A stretch of DNA of 64,000 bases from Pricia antarctica (GTDB taxonomy: Bacteria > Bacteroidota > Bacteroidia > Flavobacteriales > Flavobacteriaceae): positions 310,001-374,000 of the forward strand of contig NZ_FNAO01000003.1 in the NCBI RefSeq assembly GCF_900101815.1, given 5' to 3'. This document shows positions 52,440 through 62,662 of the stretch, in pieces. Numbering within the stretch: position 1 is the stretch's first letter; each line of letters opens with the position of its first letter. Made by a program: the position numbers and the translations under genes. The notes beneath the pieces were generated by a model. It ran no database searches. It was not told where the DNA came from and saw only the letters and a list, made by a program, of their open reading frames with translations.

Positions 52440-55400
52440 TTATCGTATAAGCTGAATCCAGCCTTTTTTGATCGAGTTTGTATCGATACCCTCTATTTCT
52501 TCATTTACTGTCAAATCCAATACATAGAAATAGGTGCCGTCAGGTACGTCTTTCCCTTTACGTGTACCGTCCCAAATGACCTCATCGGTTAGCTGTTCGC
52601 CCTCGAAAACGAGACTACCGTATCTATTGAAAATTTTAATGCCGTATTGTATATCGACCTCATCGCCGAGGGAACCATCATCGTTGGTCCGTCTTTTGTT
52701 TATTTTCAGGTCATCATTTACCCCATCATTATTCGGGGAAAATTGATTGAAAATGATACCGAATTCAGCTTCGGTACGTTTGGAAACGTTTACGGTAACG
52801 GTGGATGTATTGTTATCGTACTTGCCCTCACTATCGACTGGGGATGATTTATCGATGTCAGCGGTATTTTGGAAAGTGCCGACACTATCTACGGAAACCC
52901 GTATTTCCAACTCCGCTACGCCATTTCTCATAAGGTCCGGTATAAACCATGTCAGTCGGCCCGTAACAGCGTCATATCCTGACCCCTCACCCAATTCTGG
53001 AGTAAATCTAGGATTGACGAAAACTGGGGATATGGAATCTAAAACCTCAATTCGGGACACGGTCTCCTCGTTCGAATCATTGGTGACTTTAAGCTTAAAA
53101 ATTATTTCTTGGCCGGTCAACGGATTAACTTGCCCTGTTTGAAAATCCGCTATTTTGAGGGAATCATTTTGATTTACTATGGCCGCACTCTTTTCGAGAA
53201 TAAGGTCGATGCCTTCGGGTAAATCGATATTCAGGGTAACCGTTGAAACATTATTATCGGGATTACCATCCACAGGAATAGAAGATAAGAGTTCTGCCGT
53301 ATTCACGTAGGGGCCGCCTTCCAAAACTTTTACAGGCACGGTCAAGGTTGCCGAATCCGTCGCCGCTATTTCGGGGATGGTCCACATACCGGTCTCGGTA
53401 TCGTATGCACCTACCGATGCAACGGGCATACTATCGGCATTGGTTTCAAAGCCAGTTTCCAATAGATCGCCAATCGTTACGTTGATGGCCTTTCTGTCGG
53501 AAAGGTTGTTCACCGTAACTGTAAACACCACATCGTCATTGACGATGGCATCTTCTTTATCGACTTCCTTAACCACCTGAAGATCGATGGGATCGGCACA
53601 GGTGGGTGTTTCATTGGGACTACAGGGATCATCGGGATCGGAACCGTTGGTATCTTCCTCAAGATCCGAGATACCGTCGCCATCGGTGTCACATTGGCCA
53701 TTAAACCTGTTCGGAACACAGGCGTTTTCGTTGGCAGGATCCTGTTGGTCGTTTATGCCGTCCAAGTCGGTATCCACAGTATTGGAATCGAGCGCGTCGA
53801 TAATACCGTCTTCGTCTTCATCAAGCGGATTTTCGATATCGTCCCCCACCTCAATATCGTCATTTATACCGTCTCCGTCGGTATCGGGGTTGTTGGGATC
53901 GGTACCCAACATAGCCTCCAGACCTCCTAGAAGTCCGTCGCCATCATCGTCGGTATCGCAGCTACTTACAGAAACGGTCACTTCGGCCGAAGTGTTCTCG
54001 CATGGTGCTTCGGCACCGGTAGTGGTAAAGGTGAAAACGTATGAACCGCCCGCACTACCCTGAAAATCTACTATATTTTCTGCATTCAGACTTACTGCGG
54101 ATGGACCCTCGGTCAATGACCAGACGCCTTCACTGGGTGTTCCAATTAATGTGGTATCGAGATCCAGTACGGTAGTCCCGAATTCGGCCGCGTTACAGGA
54201 AGATGTATTTCTAGGAACACCTGCCGAGGGTTGCGGAATAACGGTGGCCACAACCTCGGTTCGGGGAGACACACAACCGTTGGCAACCGCTTCCACAAAA
54301 TAAGAAGTGGTCTGTGAGATATTGGGCGTGGTAAAATTTGCACCATTACGGATAGGCGCTCCGCCCGTTGCACTAGTGTACCACCTAAGTGTGGCGTCAA
54401 GACTTCCCGTCGCACTCAACTGCAAGGTACCCGGACCGCAGCGTGAACTTCCGGTGGGTGCCGAAATTTCTGGAATATCGTTCTGTTTAATACTTATGGT
54501 CAACGGTGGACTCGCACAGTTGTTGACAGCATCATAAAAAACCGCATAATAGTCTCCCGCCAAAAATGTATCTATGGCTGCAGGGCTCAAATGTGCACTT
54601 GTATCGGTCAAATCTTCTCCATTGGTGGTCCATACCAAGGTAGTTCCAGGCGGGGCGGCCGCGCTAGAGGTAAAATCATTTAGACTTGCCGCCTCGGGAA
54701 TAGGGCCGCAAAACGTATCGGTCTGTCCCGGGGTCAAAATTGGGGCGATACCTCCGGCTACACAGGGATCGCAGTCGCTGACGGTTAGGGTCACCACGGA
54801 AGTAGCATTGGTACACGGAGCCACGGCTGTGTTGGTCGTATAGGTGAATTCGTAAGTGCCGGCTTCCTGACCCCGGAAGTCTACGGCACTACCGTTAATG
54901 TTGGCTCCCAAATTAGGGCCACTGCTTTGGGTCCAAGCACCGGCAGCTTGACCGGTTATATAATTCGCCAAATCAATCTGGTTCGGGCCGAATTCAGTAG
55001 TTTGGTTGCTGCAGACTGCCGTAGGTTGACCTGCGACAGGAGTTCCGGCCGATGGTGACGTATTTTGGGTAATTACTATTTCGACGGTCGGACTATAACA
55101 GTTGTTGGCAGTATCGGCAAAAAAGCCATAGTAGGTGCCCGCCGCATTGATAGCTCCTCCATTGGGCAGCCATTCTGTAACTGTGGATGGATCCGGATTC
55201 GGACTCCATACCAAATCGATATTAGCAGGTGGGGCAGCGTCCACATAATCATCCAAATTCACCGAAACCGCATCACAAAAAACGCTAGTAGTAGCGTTCA
55301 ATAAAGGCGCGGCTGTACCCGCCGCACAGTCGTTATCTGCAATAGTGACCGTTCGCTGTGCGGGGAGTTCTGGGACGTAGGTGAATTTTGTAGTATTATT

Positions 55401-56507
55401 GGGAGCACCCAAGTTTAAGATGACCGTTTCGGCCCCTTCTACTTCCGTATCATCCACAGGAAGTATGAGAAGCTCATTAGTTAACTGGCCTGCTGGAAAT
55501 GTGAAGGGAGTAGCTGGACCATTCGCAGTATAGTCACTTGCAATGGCCGTTCCGCCCAAGGTATAGGGAACGGTGACAGGTGTTCCCGTGCCGTTCTCTT
55601 TATCAAGGGTAATCAGAAATCCACCTTGGTCCGAGCCTTCTTCGGCCGCATCGGCATCCGTGGTCTGCACGGTAAATGTACCGATATCGTTATCCGTAAT
55701 GGTAATCGTTCGATTGTCGGTTCCGAGTTGATTTACAACGAATCCACCACCACGACCCCCTGAAGCGATTGGGGCGCCCAAGGTCAATAATACGGTTTCA
55801 TCGTTTTCGACAACCTCATCATCTACCGGAATTATATTTAACACCCTCGATTGGGTACCCTCTTGAAAAGTAAGGGGTGTTGAGAGCCCGTCAATCGTAT
55901 AATCGGTGCCAAGGACCGCCGTACTGCCAGTCAGCTCGTAAGGCAATGATAGTGTAACCCCTGGCGCAACGGCTTTATCCAAACTTACCGTAAAACTGCC
56001 TGCGGCAGATCCCTGCTCTGCCGCCGCGGCGACCGTCGATACCGTAAAAATCCCATCATTATCGGTTAGGTTTAGCGTCACCGTATTTTGGGACGGAATA
56101 ATAAAACCAAAATTGACAGTTTCCAAAGTAACAACAATGGTTTCGAACCCTTCAACAAGATTGTCATCGATTATACCATTAAGCGGTATAGTAACTGAAG
56201 GTTGCGTTGAAGACAGTGTAACAGTGTTATTTACTGGGACAGGAGCGGTATAATCAAGACCCGATTCGGCCGTACCGGCAATCGAGTATACAACCGTCGA
56301 ATTGAAAACGTTGTTTGGTGGTGTACGTGTTATTGTAAAACTTGCCGGATTACCTGGACCTTCGCCAGCTTCTGAATCCGCGGAAGTAATCGAAATTATC
56401 TGGGCGTTTGCACAAAAACCTGCAAACAACAAAAGGAAAAACACCCCCCATTTTAAACCGAGTGCGGCATTCCCAAAAAGTGTATAATATTCTCTTTTCA
56501 ATTTCAT
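52440..56507 (-). CDS. large T9SS type B-sorted surface protein (Calx-beta, TSP3, DUF11)
   Basis: A 1355-residue secreted protein with a signal peptide (GVFFLLLFAGFCANAQ). Three Calx-beta domains (about 37-400); cysteine-bearing Ig-like/HYR-type segments (about 400-880); calcium-binding thrombospondin type 3 repeats DTDGDGINDD, DEDGIIDALD, DTDGDGISDLEED (about 890-1000); two DUF11 domains (about 1000-1240); and the gliding-motility-type (type B) C-terminal sorting domain: FSPNNDGVNDDLKI…IFNRYGSLVFEG…DVPDGTYFYVLDL. Likely a cell-surface adhesin delivered by T9SS with the adjacent PorP/SprF protein. Confidence 0.92.
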   Translation of the reverse strand: MKLKREYYTLFGNAALGLKWGVFFLLLFAGFCANAQIISITSADSEAGEGPGNPASFTITRTPPNNVFNSTVVYSIAGTAESGLDYTAPVPVNNTVTLSSTQPSVTIPLNGIIDDNLVEGFETIVVTLETVNFGFIIPSQNTVTLNLTDNDGIFTVSTVAAAAEQGSAAGSFTVSLDKAVAPGVTLSLPYELTGSTAVLGTDYTIDGLSTPLTFQEGTQSRVLNIIPVDDEVVENDETVLLTLGAPIASGGRGGGFVVNQLGTDNRTITITDNDIGTFTVQTTDADAAEEGSDQGGFLITLDKENGTGTPVTVPYTLGGTAIASDYTANGPATPFTFPAGQLTNELLILPVDDTEVEGAETVILNLGAPNNTTKFTYVPELPAQRTVTIADNDCAAGTAAPLLNATTSVFCDAVSVNLDDYVDAAPPANIDLVWSPNPDPSTVTEWLPNGGAINAAGTYYGFFADTANNCYSPTVEIVITQNTSPSAGTPVAGQPTAVCSNQTTEFGPNQIDLANYITGQAAGAWTQSSGPNLGANINGSAVDFRGQEAGTYEFTYTTNTAVAPCTNATSVVTLTVSDCDPCVAGGIAPILTPGQTDTFCGPIPEAASLNDFTSSAAAPPGTTLVWTTNGEDLTDTSAHLSPAAIDTFLAGDYYAVFYDAVNNCASPPLTISIKQNDIPEISAPTGSSRCGPGTLQLSATGSLDATLRWYTSATGGAPIRNGANFTTPNISQTTSYFVEAVANGCVSPRTEVVATVIPQPSAGVPRNTSSCNAAEFGTTVLDLDTTLIGTPSEGVWSLTEGPSAVSLNAENIVDFQGSAGGSYVFTFTTTGAEAPCENTSAEVTVSVSSCDTDDDGDGLLGGLEAMLGTDPNNPDTDGDGINDDIEVGDDIENPLDEDEDGIIDALDSNTVDTDLDGINDQQDPANENACVPNRFNGQCDTDGDGISDLEEDTNGSDPDDPCSPNETPTCADPIDLQVVKEVDKEDAIVNDDVVFTVTVNNLSDRKAINVTIGDLLETGFETNADSMPVASVGAYDTETGMWTIPEIAATDSATLTVPVKVLEGGPYVNTAELLSSIPVDGNPDNNVSTVTLNIDLPEGIDLILEKSAAIVNQNDSLKIADFQTGQVNPLTGQEIIFKLKVTNDSNEETVSRIEVLDSISPVFVNPRFTPELGEGSGYDAVTGRLTWFIPDLMRNGVAELEIRVSVDSVGTFQNTADIDKSSPVDSEGKYDNNTSTVTVNVSKRTEAEFGIIFNQFSPNNDGVNDDLKINKRRTNDDGSLGDEVDIQYGIKIFNRYGSLVFEGEQLTDEVIWDGTRKGKDVPDGTYFYVLDLTVNEEIEGIDTNSIKKGWIQLIR

Positions 56508-56664
56508 AAACTGTCCGATGAATCCATATCAATTCAAGACACAGCTAAGCAAGTGCGGTCAAGCGGAAATGGGAGTCAATATTACTAAAAATTCATCCAA
56601 AAACCGCACATCTAGGCTTAAACTGGGGTTTTATGGATGAACTACCCTTATATACGCAGAAAGG

Positions 56665-57552
56665 TCATGCAGGGATTTCAGCTGATCGAACTTCTACATC
56701 CGAGGCTATTTTCTTCACCAAGCCCTGTAAAACCTTACCAGGCCCGACCTCTATGAAAATATTGGCCCCATCGTTTACCATGTTCCGCACACTTTGGGTC
56801 CATTTTACAGGTGCCGTAAGTTGTGAAATCAGGTTTTTCTTGATTTCGTTGGAATCGCTTACCGCAAGGGTAGTAACATTCTGATAAATGGGACATGCAC
56901 CCTTCTTAAAAACCGTGTTTTCTATGGCCGATGCAAGTTCTTCGCGCGCCGGTTCCATCAAAGGGGAATGAAAGGCGCCCCCTACCGGTAAAACAAGGGC
57001 CCTGCGTGCCCCCGCTTCCTTCATTTTTTCACAAGCCATTGTAACGGCTTCCACCTCACCGGAAATCACTAATTGACCGGGACAGTTATAATTGGCCGCC
57101 ACAACGATTCCGGAGGTTTCTTCGCAGATTCTTTCCACAACATCATCTTTCAGTCCCAAGACGGCCGCCATGGTGCTGGGCTGCAATTCGCAGGCTTTCT
57201 GCATGGCCATCGCCCGCTGCGAAACGAGTTTAAGACCATCCTCAAAATTCATCGTGCCATTGGCGACAAGGGCTGAAAATTCACCCAACGAATGTCCCGC
57301 AACACAATCGGGCCGAAACCCATCGCCCAAAATCTTACCCAAAATTACGGAGTGCAAAAAGATAGCGGGCTGGGTTACTTTGGTCTGTTTCAAATCTTCG
57401 CCCGTTCCTTCGAACATTATATCGGTAATCGGAAAGCCTAAAATTTCGTTCGCGTTCTCAAAAAGTTCCTTTGCCAAAGGATATTTTTCGTAGAGATCTA
57501 GTCCCATACCGACGAATTGGGCGCCTTGTCCAGGGAAAATATATGCTTTCAT
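56665..57552 (-). CDS. fabD: malonyl-CoA:ACP transacylase FabD
   Basis: A 295-residue FabD, normal length. It loads malonyl groups onto acyl carrier protein for fatty acid synthesis. Catalytic Ser88 is in GHSLGEFSAL, His195 in GGAFHSPLM, and the N-terminal FPGQGAQFVGMG is typical. The C-terminal segment FIEVGPGKVLQGLVKK is also conserved. It is not next to other fab genes in this window and appears monocistronic. Confidence 0.95.
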   Translation of the reverse strand: MKAYIFPGQGAQFVGMGLDLYEKYPLAKELFENANEILGFPITDIMFEGTGEDLKQTKVTQPAIFLHSVILGKILGDGFRPDCVAGHSLGEFSALVANGTMNFEDGLKLVSQRAMAMQKACELQPSTMAAVLGLKDDVVERICEETSGIVVAANYNCPGQLVISGEVEAVTMACEKMKEAGARRALVLPVGGAFHSPLMEPAREELASAIENTVFKKGACPIYQNVTTLAVSDSNEIKKNLISQLTAPVKWTQSVRNMVNDGANIFIEVGPGKVLQGLVKKIASDVEVRSAEIPA

Positions 57553-57594
57553 GTGGTGTGTTTTTAGAAGTTTTCAAATTTAGGGAAATAAAGT

Positions 57595-57720
57595 TCAAGC
57601 GCAAGTTCAGGGGTCAAGTTCAAGCGATAGTTTCTTGCTTGAACATTCTGGCGGCCCGTTACAAAAATTACGGTTCTACAAAGTCTGGTGCAGTTTGAAG
57701 GTTGAAGGTTGAAAGTAGTT
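57595..57720. repeat. degenerate TTCAAG/TTGAAG satellite in the fabD leader
   Basis: Several copies of GTTCAAG and GTTGAAG occur between fabD and the carbonic-anhydrase-like gene. A related cluster (AAGGTTCAA, TTTCAAGGTTCAAAAC, CCTTGAAACTTG) is at about 58405-58495 on the other side of that gene. No coding potential. Confidence 0.6.
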
Positions 57721-57816
57721 TTATCTTGAAGTTTGCCTAGACGGCAGACGTGCCCGAAAAGCTATGAAGTAGGTATTGAACCTTGAACTTTCGTTGCCTA
57801 CCGCTTCGTGATATCG

Positions 57817-58332
57817 TTATTTCCCATCCTTGAACCAGCCCGAATACATGACATAGTTGTTTGCGATACGATCAATTTCGCCGGAACTGAGTTCGGTACT
57901 GATATCCTTTATTTTTTTGGCGGGCATGCCAGCGAAGATACTTCCTGAGGGTACTCGCGTACCTTTGGTGACGACCGCCCCGGCCGCAATGATACTGTTG
58001 CTTTCGATTACACAATCGTCCATCACGATACTACCCATGCCAATCAGCACGTTATCTTGTATCGTACAGCCGTGAACGATGGCGTTATGGCCGATGGAAA
58101 CATTGTTTCCAATGGTTGTCGGAGATTTTTGATAGGTGCAATGGATGACTGCGCCATCTTGTACATTGACCTTATCGCCCATTTTTATAAAGTGGACATC
58201 GCCCCGTATTACCGCATTGAACCAAATACTGCATTGGTCGCCCATACGTACCTCGCCAACGATGGTCGCATTTTCGGCGATAAAGCAGTCGTTGCCAATT
58301 TTTGGGGATTTTCCGTTAACTGTTTTGATCAT
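57817..58332 (-). CDS. gamma-carbonic-anhydrase-like hexapeptide protein
   Basis: A 171-residue left-handed beta-helix protein from the ATG at 58332 (MIKTVNGKSPKIG), the usual family start; an upstream in-frame ATG would add 22 atypical residues. Hexapeptide repeats run through most of the length. The putative zinc histidines are in GAVIHCTYQK, GHNAIVHG and the nearby SIGHN. The family includes gamma-carbonic anhydrases and many paralogues of unknown activity. Confidence 0.88.
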   Translation of the reverse strand: MIKTVNGKSPKIGNDCFIAENATIVGEVRMGDQCSIWFNAVIRGDVHFIKMGDKVNVQDGAVIHCTYQKSPTTIGNNVSIGHNAIVHGCTIQDNVLIGMGSIVMDDCVIESNSIIAAGAVVTKGTRVPSGSIFAGMPAKKIKDISTELSSGEIDRIANNYVMYSGWFKDGK

Positions 58333-58398
58333 TTTAGTGAAATTTGAGAAATTCATCTTCCGGATGAGTCCGTAACTAGGGTTCATCCTGTCCGCCAA

Positions 58399-58554
58399 TT
58401 CATTTTAAGGTTCAATACTGCCTTGTGGCAGTTTCAAGGTTCAAAACTCATTTTCCAACCTTCTAAACTCCCGAACTTTGTTCACCTTGAAACTTGTACA
58501 GTTAGGCAGTAGCCATTAAACTTTAGACCTTACCTACTGGATGCTAAATTTCCG
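58399..58554. other. intergenic low-complexity region
   Basis: Satellite-like TTCAAGG/CCTTGAA units, no gene. It separates the carbonic-anhydrase-like gene from a LytTR relic. Confidence 0.4.
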
Positions 58555-58725
58555 CTAAAAATAAGCCAAAAATTCTTTTTTCTTTGAAACGGATACCAGT
58601 AATTCCTTGCCGTTCGAGACTACAATGCTGCCGCCATTTCCCTTTCGATATTTGACGACCTCGTTGACGTTTACGTGATAGGATTTGTGGATACGGGCAA
58701 AGGCAAAATCCGGCAGGGCCAAAAA
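58555..58725 (-). pseudogene. C-terminal remnant of a LytTR DNA-binding domain
   Basis: A 56-codon start-less frame encodes FARIHKSYHVNVNEVVKYRKGNGG…LLVSVSKKKEFLAYF, the last strands of a LytTR domain (R-x-H-K-S-Y-x-V is the hallmark). The receiver or sensor part is missing and an in-frame stop precedes the segment. It is the stump of a LytR/AlgR-type response regulator. Confidence 0.7.
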
Positions 58726-58852
58726 CTATTTTCATTGGGACCAAAAGCGGGGAGACCTATATTTCGTAAGCTGCGCTTGGGGAAGCCAAAAAAATACAAC
58801 AACAATCTACTCGGGATGCGAGTGTCTACGAGATGGAAGATGCCGTAGTGCC

Positions 58853-59866
58853 CTACTGCGCCGCTGGACAATAACAGTCATAACGCCGCTCGCTCTGCCC
58901 GAAATCATAGCCCAGCGTAATCTGGTGAAAACCACCGCTGTCAAAACGGATATCACCGGTCTGGTACGAGTAGTTATAGGAAACCATAAAATTTCCGATA
59001 TTGGCGCCGACGATGGGCGTAATGAGTTGCAAGCGTTGCTTACCGAAACTATCGCCGTTCGTGAACTCTGCGCCGTCAAAACTCCGGCGGTAGGAGAGTC
59101 CGCCCCAGATACGTCCGAAATCGACATCCTTGTACACCTTGGCGTTGAGGTCGATGGTCTTTTCCTTGGTAAAATCCGTCATTTGGAACAAGACCGATGG
59201 TTCTAGTTGCCACTCTTGCCTTCCGAAGATATACCCGACGGAAACCAAATACCGGCGAAGGTTATCTATGACCGGAATATTGTCGTTAGCCTTTCCGTAA
59301 CGATAGAGGTTGCGCTTGCTGCTCAACAAATTGTTAATCGCGAGATGGGCATAAAATTCCCTTAAATTATACGAAAACCCGATATCGGTGTTAAAGTAGC
59401 TTTCGCTTAATTTAATTCCGGAAATGGCATCATCGGGGAAAGCGGATTGAAACTCCGATTCATCAAGACTACTCTGAAGATACGTCGGACTGATTCCAAA
59501 GGAAAGTTGATTCAGATTACGGGCATCGCCCCCCAATTTCAAGTGATGGGCATAGGTCAATTTGAGTCCCGTTTGTGCGTGATATCCGTTGGCATCGTTA
59601 AAAAAAATAGCCCCTACCCCACTGTTGCTTTCCCCGATTCGCGAATTGACGTTTATGGTCTGTAGGTTGGGGGCATCCTCGACGCTGAACCACTGCATTC
59701 TCGCCGTAGCCCTGATTTTAGTACCCTCACCGATACCCGCCATCGACGGATAGACCAGATAATAGTTGTCGGACAGGTAATCAAAATAAACGGGAATACC
59801 TTCTTGGGCCAGAGATCGGGCGCCAAAGGCCAGAAAAACGAGTAATATTAAAAATCGATTTTGCAT
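58853..59866 (-). CDS. second PorP/SprF-family T9SS outer-membrane protein
   Basis: A 337-residue predicted outer-membrane barrel with a signal peptide (ILLVFLAFGARSLAQ). PorP/SprF features: VYFDYLSDNYYLVYPSMAGIGEG at the mature start, beta-strands with aromatic ends, and the final strand FHQITLGYDFGQ. It ends unusually with a Cys-containing tail (YDCYCPAAQ). Unlike the copy at 51426, no large type B-sorted gene is next to it, so its partner must be elsewhere. Confidence 0.88.
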   Translation of the reverse strand: MQNRFLILLVFLAFGARSLAQEGIPVYFDYLSDNYYLVYPSMAGIGEGTKIRATARMQWFSVEDAPNLQTINVNSRIGESNSGVGAIFFNDANGYHAQTGLKLTYAHHLKLGGDARNLNQLSFGISPTYLQSSLDESEFQSAFPDDAISGIKLSESYFNTDIGFSYNLREFYAHLAINNLLSSKRNLYRYGKANDNIPVIDNLRRYLVSVGYIFGRQEWQLEPSVLFQMTDFTKEKTIDLNAKVYKDVDFGRIWGGLSYRRSFDGAEFTNGDSFGKQRLQLITPIVGANIGNFMVSYNYSYQTGDIRFDSGGFHQITLGYDFGQSERRYDCYCPAAQ

Positions 59867-60133
59867 CTAAAAGTGGGCGAAATGTAAGTGTCTCACGATA
59901 ATGTTGTACCCATGACGCCGTCAAGGGTTGGATCCTGGAATCGGTTAAATATAAAGTATAACGAAGGAACTACAACAATAGTATATTTAAAAATACTCGG
60001 AATTAGGTAGGTTATTCTGTAAAAAACCAATACCTGCAAAACATTTTCCGTCGATTTTCCGATTGTTTTAAGCAGCCGTTGCTAAACAGTCTCTGAATTA
60101 CTTTGTACCTTTACAGCAAACCGAAAGCAAGCT

Positions 60134-61036
60134 ATGAAAGAGTATAATATCACCGTTGTTAAGACCAACAATCCTAACATATTAAAATTCGAGACGAACC
60201 ATTTTTTGACCACAGGCAAAAATTATGAGTTCAAGAATATTGACGACGCCAAAAAATCACCTTTAGCGCAGCAGTTGTTCTACCTTCCCTTTATCAAAAC
60301 GGTATACGTCTCCGGCAATTTTATTGGTTTGGAGCGTTTCGATATTGTCGAATGGGACGATGTTAAAGACGAGGTCGCCCAGCAATTGGTCGAATATCTC
60401 AATTCGGGAGAACCGGTCGTGCTTGAAGAGGCTGCCGAGCAAAAAGTGGCGGTAACGGTATATGCGGAGGTTACTCCCAACCCGGCCGTGATGAAATTTG
60501 TCGCCAATAAGGCCATCGTGCCCACGGCATTCGAATTTAAGAACATCGACGAGGCCCAAAAATCCGGATTGGCAAAACAACTTTTTCATTTTCCTTTTGT
60601 AAAGGAAATTTTTATCGATCTCAACTATATTTCGATCAGCAAATACGATATGGCGGAATGGGAGGATATAACGTCGGAACTCCGTGAATTTATCCGCAAT
60701 TATTTGGCTGACGGCAAAGAAGTAGTGTCCGAAGAGGCCGTTCCGCAGGCTTCGGAGGTAAAGAATAGTCCAGCACCTGAAATGGTCGAACTCGATGACA
60801 CTTCGCAACAGATCGTTAACATATTGGAGGAATACGTCAAACCTGCAGTTGCCAGTGACGGCGGTAATATTCTTTTTAAATCGTATGAATCGGAAAGCAA
60901 AACGGTTAATGTAATTCTACAAGGGGCCTGTAGCGGTTGCCCCTCGTCTACTTTTACCTTGAAAAATGGTATCGAGACCATGCTTAAGAACATGATGGGC
61001 GACAAGGTGAACGAGGTAGTTGCACTTAACGGTTGA
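60134..61036 (+). CDS. NifU-domain Fe-S scaffold protein with duplicated N-terminal domain
   Basis: A 300-residue protein with two tandem Nfu N-terminal domains (about residues 1-90 and 105-195; repeats of FKNIDEAQKSGLAKQLFHFPFVKEIF) and a C-terminal NifU domain (about 220-300) holding the cluster-binding motif GACSGCPSS. Nfu proteins carry Fe-S clusters to target enzymes. The duplication of the N-terminal domain is internal and in-frame. Cytoplasmic, monocistronic. Confidence 0.92.
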   Translation: MKEYNITVVKTNNPNILKFETNHFLTTGKNYEFKNIDDAKKSPLAQQLFYLPFIKTVYVSGNFIGLERFDIVEWDDVKDEVAQQLVEYLNSGEPVVLEEAAEQKVAVTVYAEVTPNPAVMKFVANKAIVPTAFEFKNIDEAQKSGLAKQLFHFPFVKEIFIDLNYISISKYDMAEWEDITSELREFIRNYLADGKEVVSEEAVPQASEVKNSPAPEMVELDDTSQQIVNILEEYVKPAVASDGGNILFKSYESESKTVNVILQGACSGCPSSTFTLKNGIETMLKNMMGDKVNEVVALNG

Positions 61037-61250
61037 AGAATTCAACTTTCAATCGCTATTTCGTAAATATTTTAGGTTCAATATGGGGTTGCAGTTTGTG
61101 AGAAAAATATTTGCGGTTTTTGAAATTTTCTCTGTTTTTGTTTTTGACAGGAATACTCTCGGCTCAAAATGAGTCCATTTTAACAGCTTTTCAATTCACA
61201 TTTCCCCATTTAATTTATTATATTGGACTAAATCTAAAAACAATTATATT

Positions 61251-61451
61251 ATGGCAATTTTAAAAGTTATAGAAGTATTGGCAAATTCGGATAAGAGTTG
61301 GGAAGACGCCGCGAAGAATGCAGTCGCCCACGCCTCCAAATCGGTAAAGAACATTAAATCCGTTTATATTAACGAGCAAAGCGCTACTGTTACCGATGGA
61401 AAAATGGACAATTATAGGGTGAACGCAAAAATCACTTTTGAAGTGAACTAA
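61251..61451 (+). CDS. dodecin family protein
   Basis: A 66-residue dodecin, full length. The family pattern LKVIEVLANSDKSWEDAAKNAV…NIKSVYI…TDGKMDNYRVNAKITFEV is clear. Dodecins form hollow dodecamers that bind flavins or CoA. The flavin-stacking Trp is present (SWEDA). A strong terminator follows at 61473-61509. Confidence 0.95.
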   Translation: MAILKVIEVLANSDKSWEDAAKNAVAHASKSVKNIKSVYINEQSATVTDGKMDNYRVNAKITFEVN

Positions 61452-61472
61452 ATGTGTCCTACACCAAACTCA

Positions 61473-61509
61473 AAAGCATCCTATTCTTATTCTTAGGGAT
61501 GCTTTTTTT
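61473..61509 (+). terminator. intrinsic terminator after dodecin gene
   Basis: The stem AAAGCATCC/GGATGCTTT with a 15-base loop and a T7 run, starting 22 bases after the dodecin stop. Confidence 0.85.
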
Positions 61510-61684
61510 ATGGCCTATCCCAGGTTAACAATAGTTTAATCACCTTTTCTTGATTGCGAAGGTGATTTTAACTAAGTTGCCCCCGTTACGTTGGGGCGCT
61601 TTGATTAAAGAAAGTTAATACATAACAACCACTTTCAAAATATTCTCGGCGAAGGTTTTACCGAACATTTCGATTGTAGTTCAA

Positions 61685-61702
61685 GCTGAGCGTAGTCGAA
61701 GT
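61685..61702 (+). repeat. short dispersed repeat AGCTGAGCGTAGTCGAAG
   Basis: It lies in the 300-bp region between dodecin and the MscS gene. A relative is at 12739-12762. The region otherwise shows no gene. Confidence 0.6.
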
Positions 61703-61752
61703 ACTCAATATAAAAATAATCGAAGTCCGGAAATGACAAATAAACTGTTTTC

Positions 61753-62601
61753 ATGAACGAATTATCAAATTACCAAGAACACATTGACAAGGCGATCGAT
61801 TGGGCCTGGATTACTTTACCGGGTCTTGCCATCAACTTGATTACAGCACTACTCATTTTATTTATCGGATTATATATTATCCGATTTCTCAATAAAATGA
61901 TTCGTAAATTTTTTGAGAGAAAGGATTATGACCTTGCTTTGGAAAGCTTCTTGCAAAGCTTTATTAGTATTGCTCTAAAGATTTTACTATTTGTACTCGT
62001 CATTACACAGTTGGGCGTGCAGTCATCTTCACTTATCGCGATTATTGGTGCGGCGGGTCTGGCCATCGGCTTGGCGTTACAAGGTTCCCTATCCAATTTT
62101 GCGGGAGGAGTTTTGATACTGCTTTTCAAGCCATTTAAGGTAGGTGATTTTATTTCGGCGCAAGGGGTTGATGGATCCGTTAAAGAAATCACGATTTTCT
62201 ACACCAAATTGACCACCTTCGGTAATCAAATAGCGATAATTCCTAACGGTAAATTGTCCAACGACAATGTCATCAATTACAACGCATTATCCGCACGACG
62301 GGACAATGTCAAGGTCGGTATCGGTTACGGTTCCAACATTAAGGAAGCTAAAAATATTCTATTGCAGATTTGTGCGGACAACGAGAATATTTCCAAGGAA
62401 CCCATTCCAGAGGTGTACGTCGATGGACTTGGAGATAGTTCGGTTAACCTTACGTTGCGATTTTGGGCGGATACCAGTGTATTCTGGCCAGCACACTTCT
62501 ATGTAATCGAGGAGACTAAAAGTCGTTTTGATGCCGCTGGAATCGAGATTCCGTTTCCACAGCGCGATGTACACGTCAAGGGGCAGCAGTTGAAGGCTTA
62601 G
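61753..62601 (+). CDS. small-conductance mechanosensitive channel (MscS family)
   Basis: A 282-residue MscS protein with three N-terminal hydrophobic helices (about residues 18-45, 65-85 and 92-120). The pore helix motif is GAAGLAIGLALQGSLSNFAGG, followed by the beta domain IPNGKLSNDNVINY and the C-terminal alpha/beta domain. Such channels open under membrane tension in hypo-osmotic shock. Monocistronic. Confidence 0.94.
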   Translation: MNELSNYQEHIDKAIDWAWITLPGLAINLITALLILFIGLYIIRFLNKMIRKFFERKDYDLALESFLQSFISIALKILLFVLVITQLGVQSSSLIAIIGAAGLAIGLALQGSLSNFAGGVLILLFKPFKVGDFISAQGVDGSVKEITIFYTKLTTFGNQIAIIPNGKLSNDNVINYNALSARRDNVKVGIGYGSNIKEAKNILLQICADNENISKEPIPEVYVDGLGDSSVNLTLRFWADTSVFWPAHFYVIEETKSRFDAAGIEIPFPQRDVHVKGQQLKA

Positions 62602-62662
62602 CACAATTCACTCACTGAACTTTTCACTTAATAAAATAGGGAAGAGTGAACCGTAGAATATC

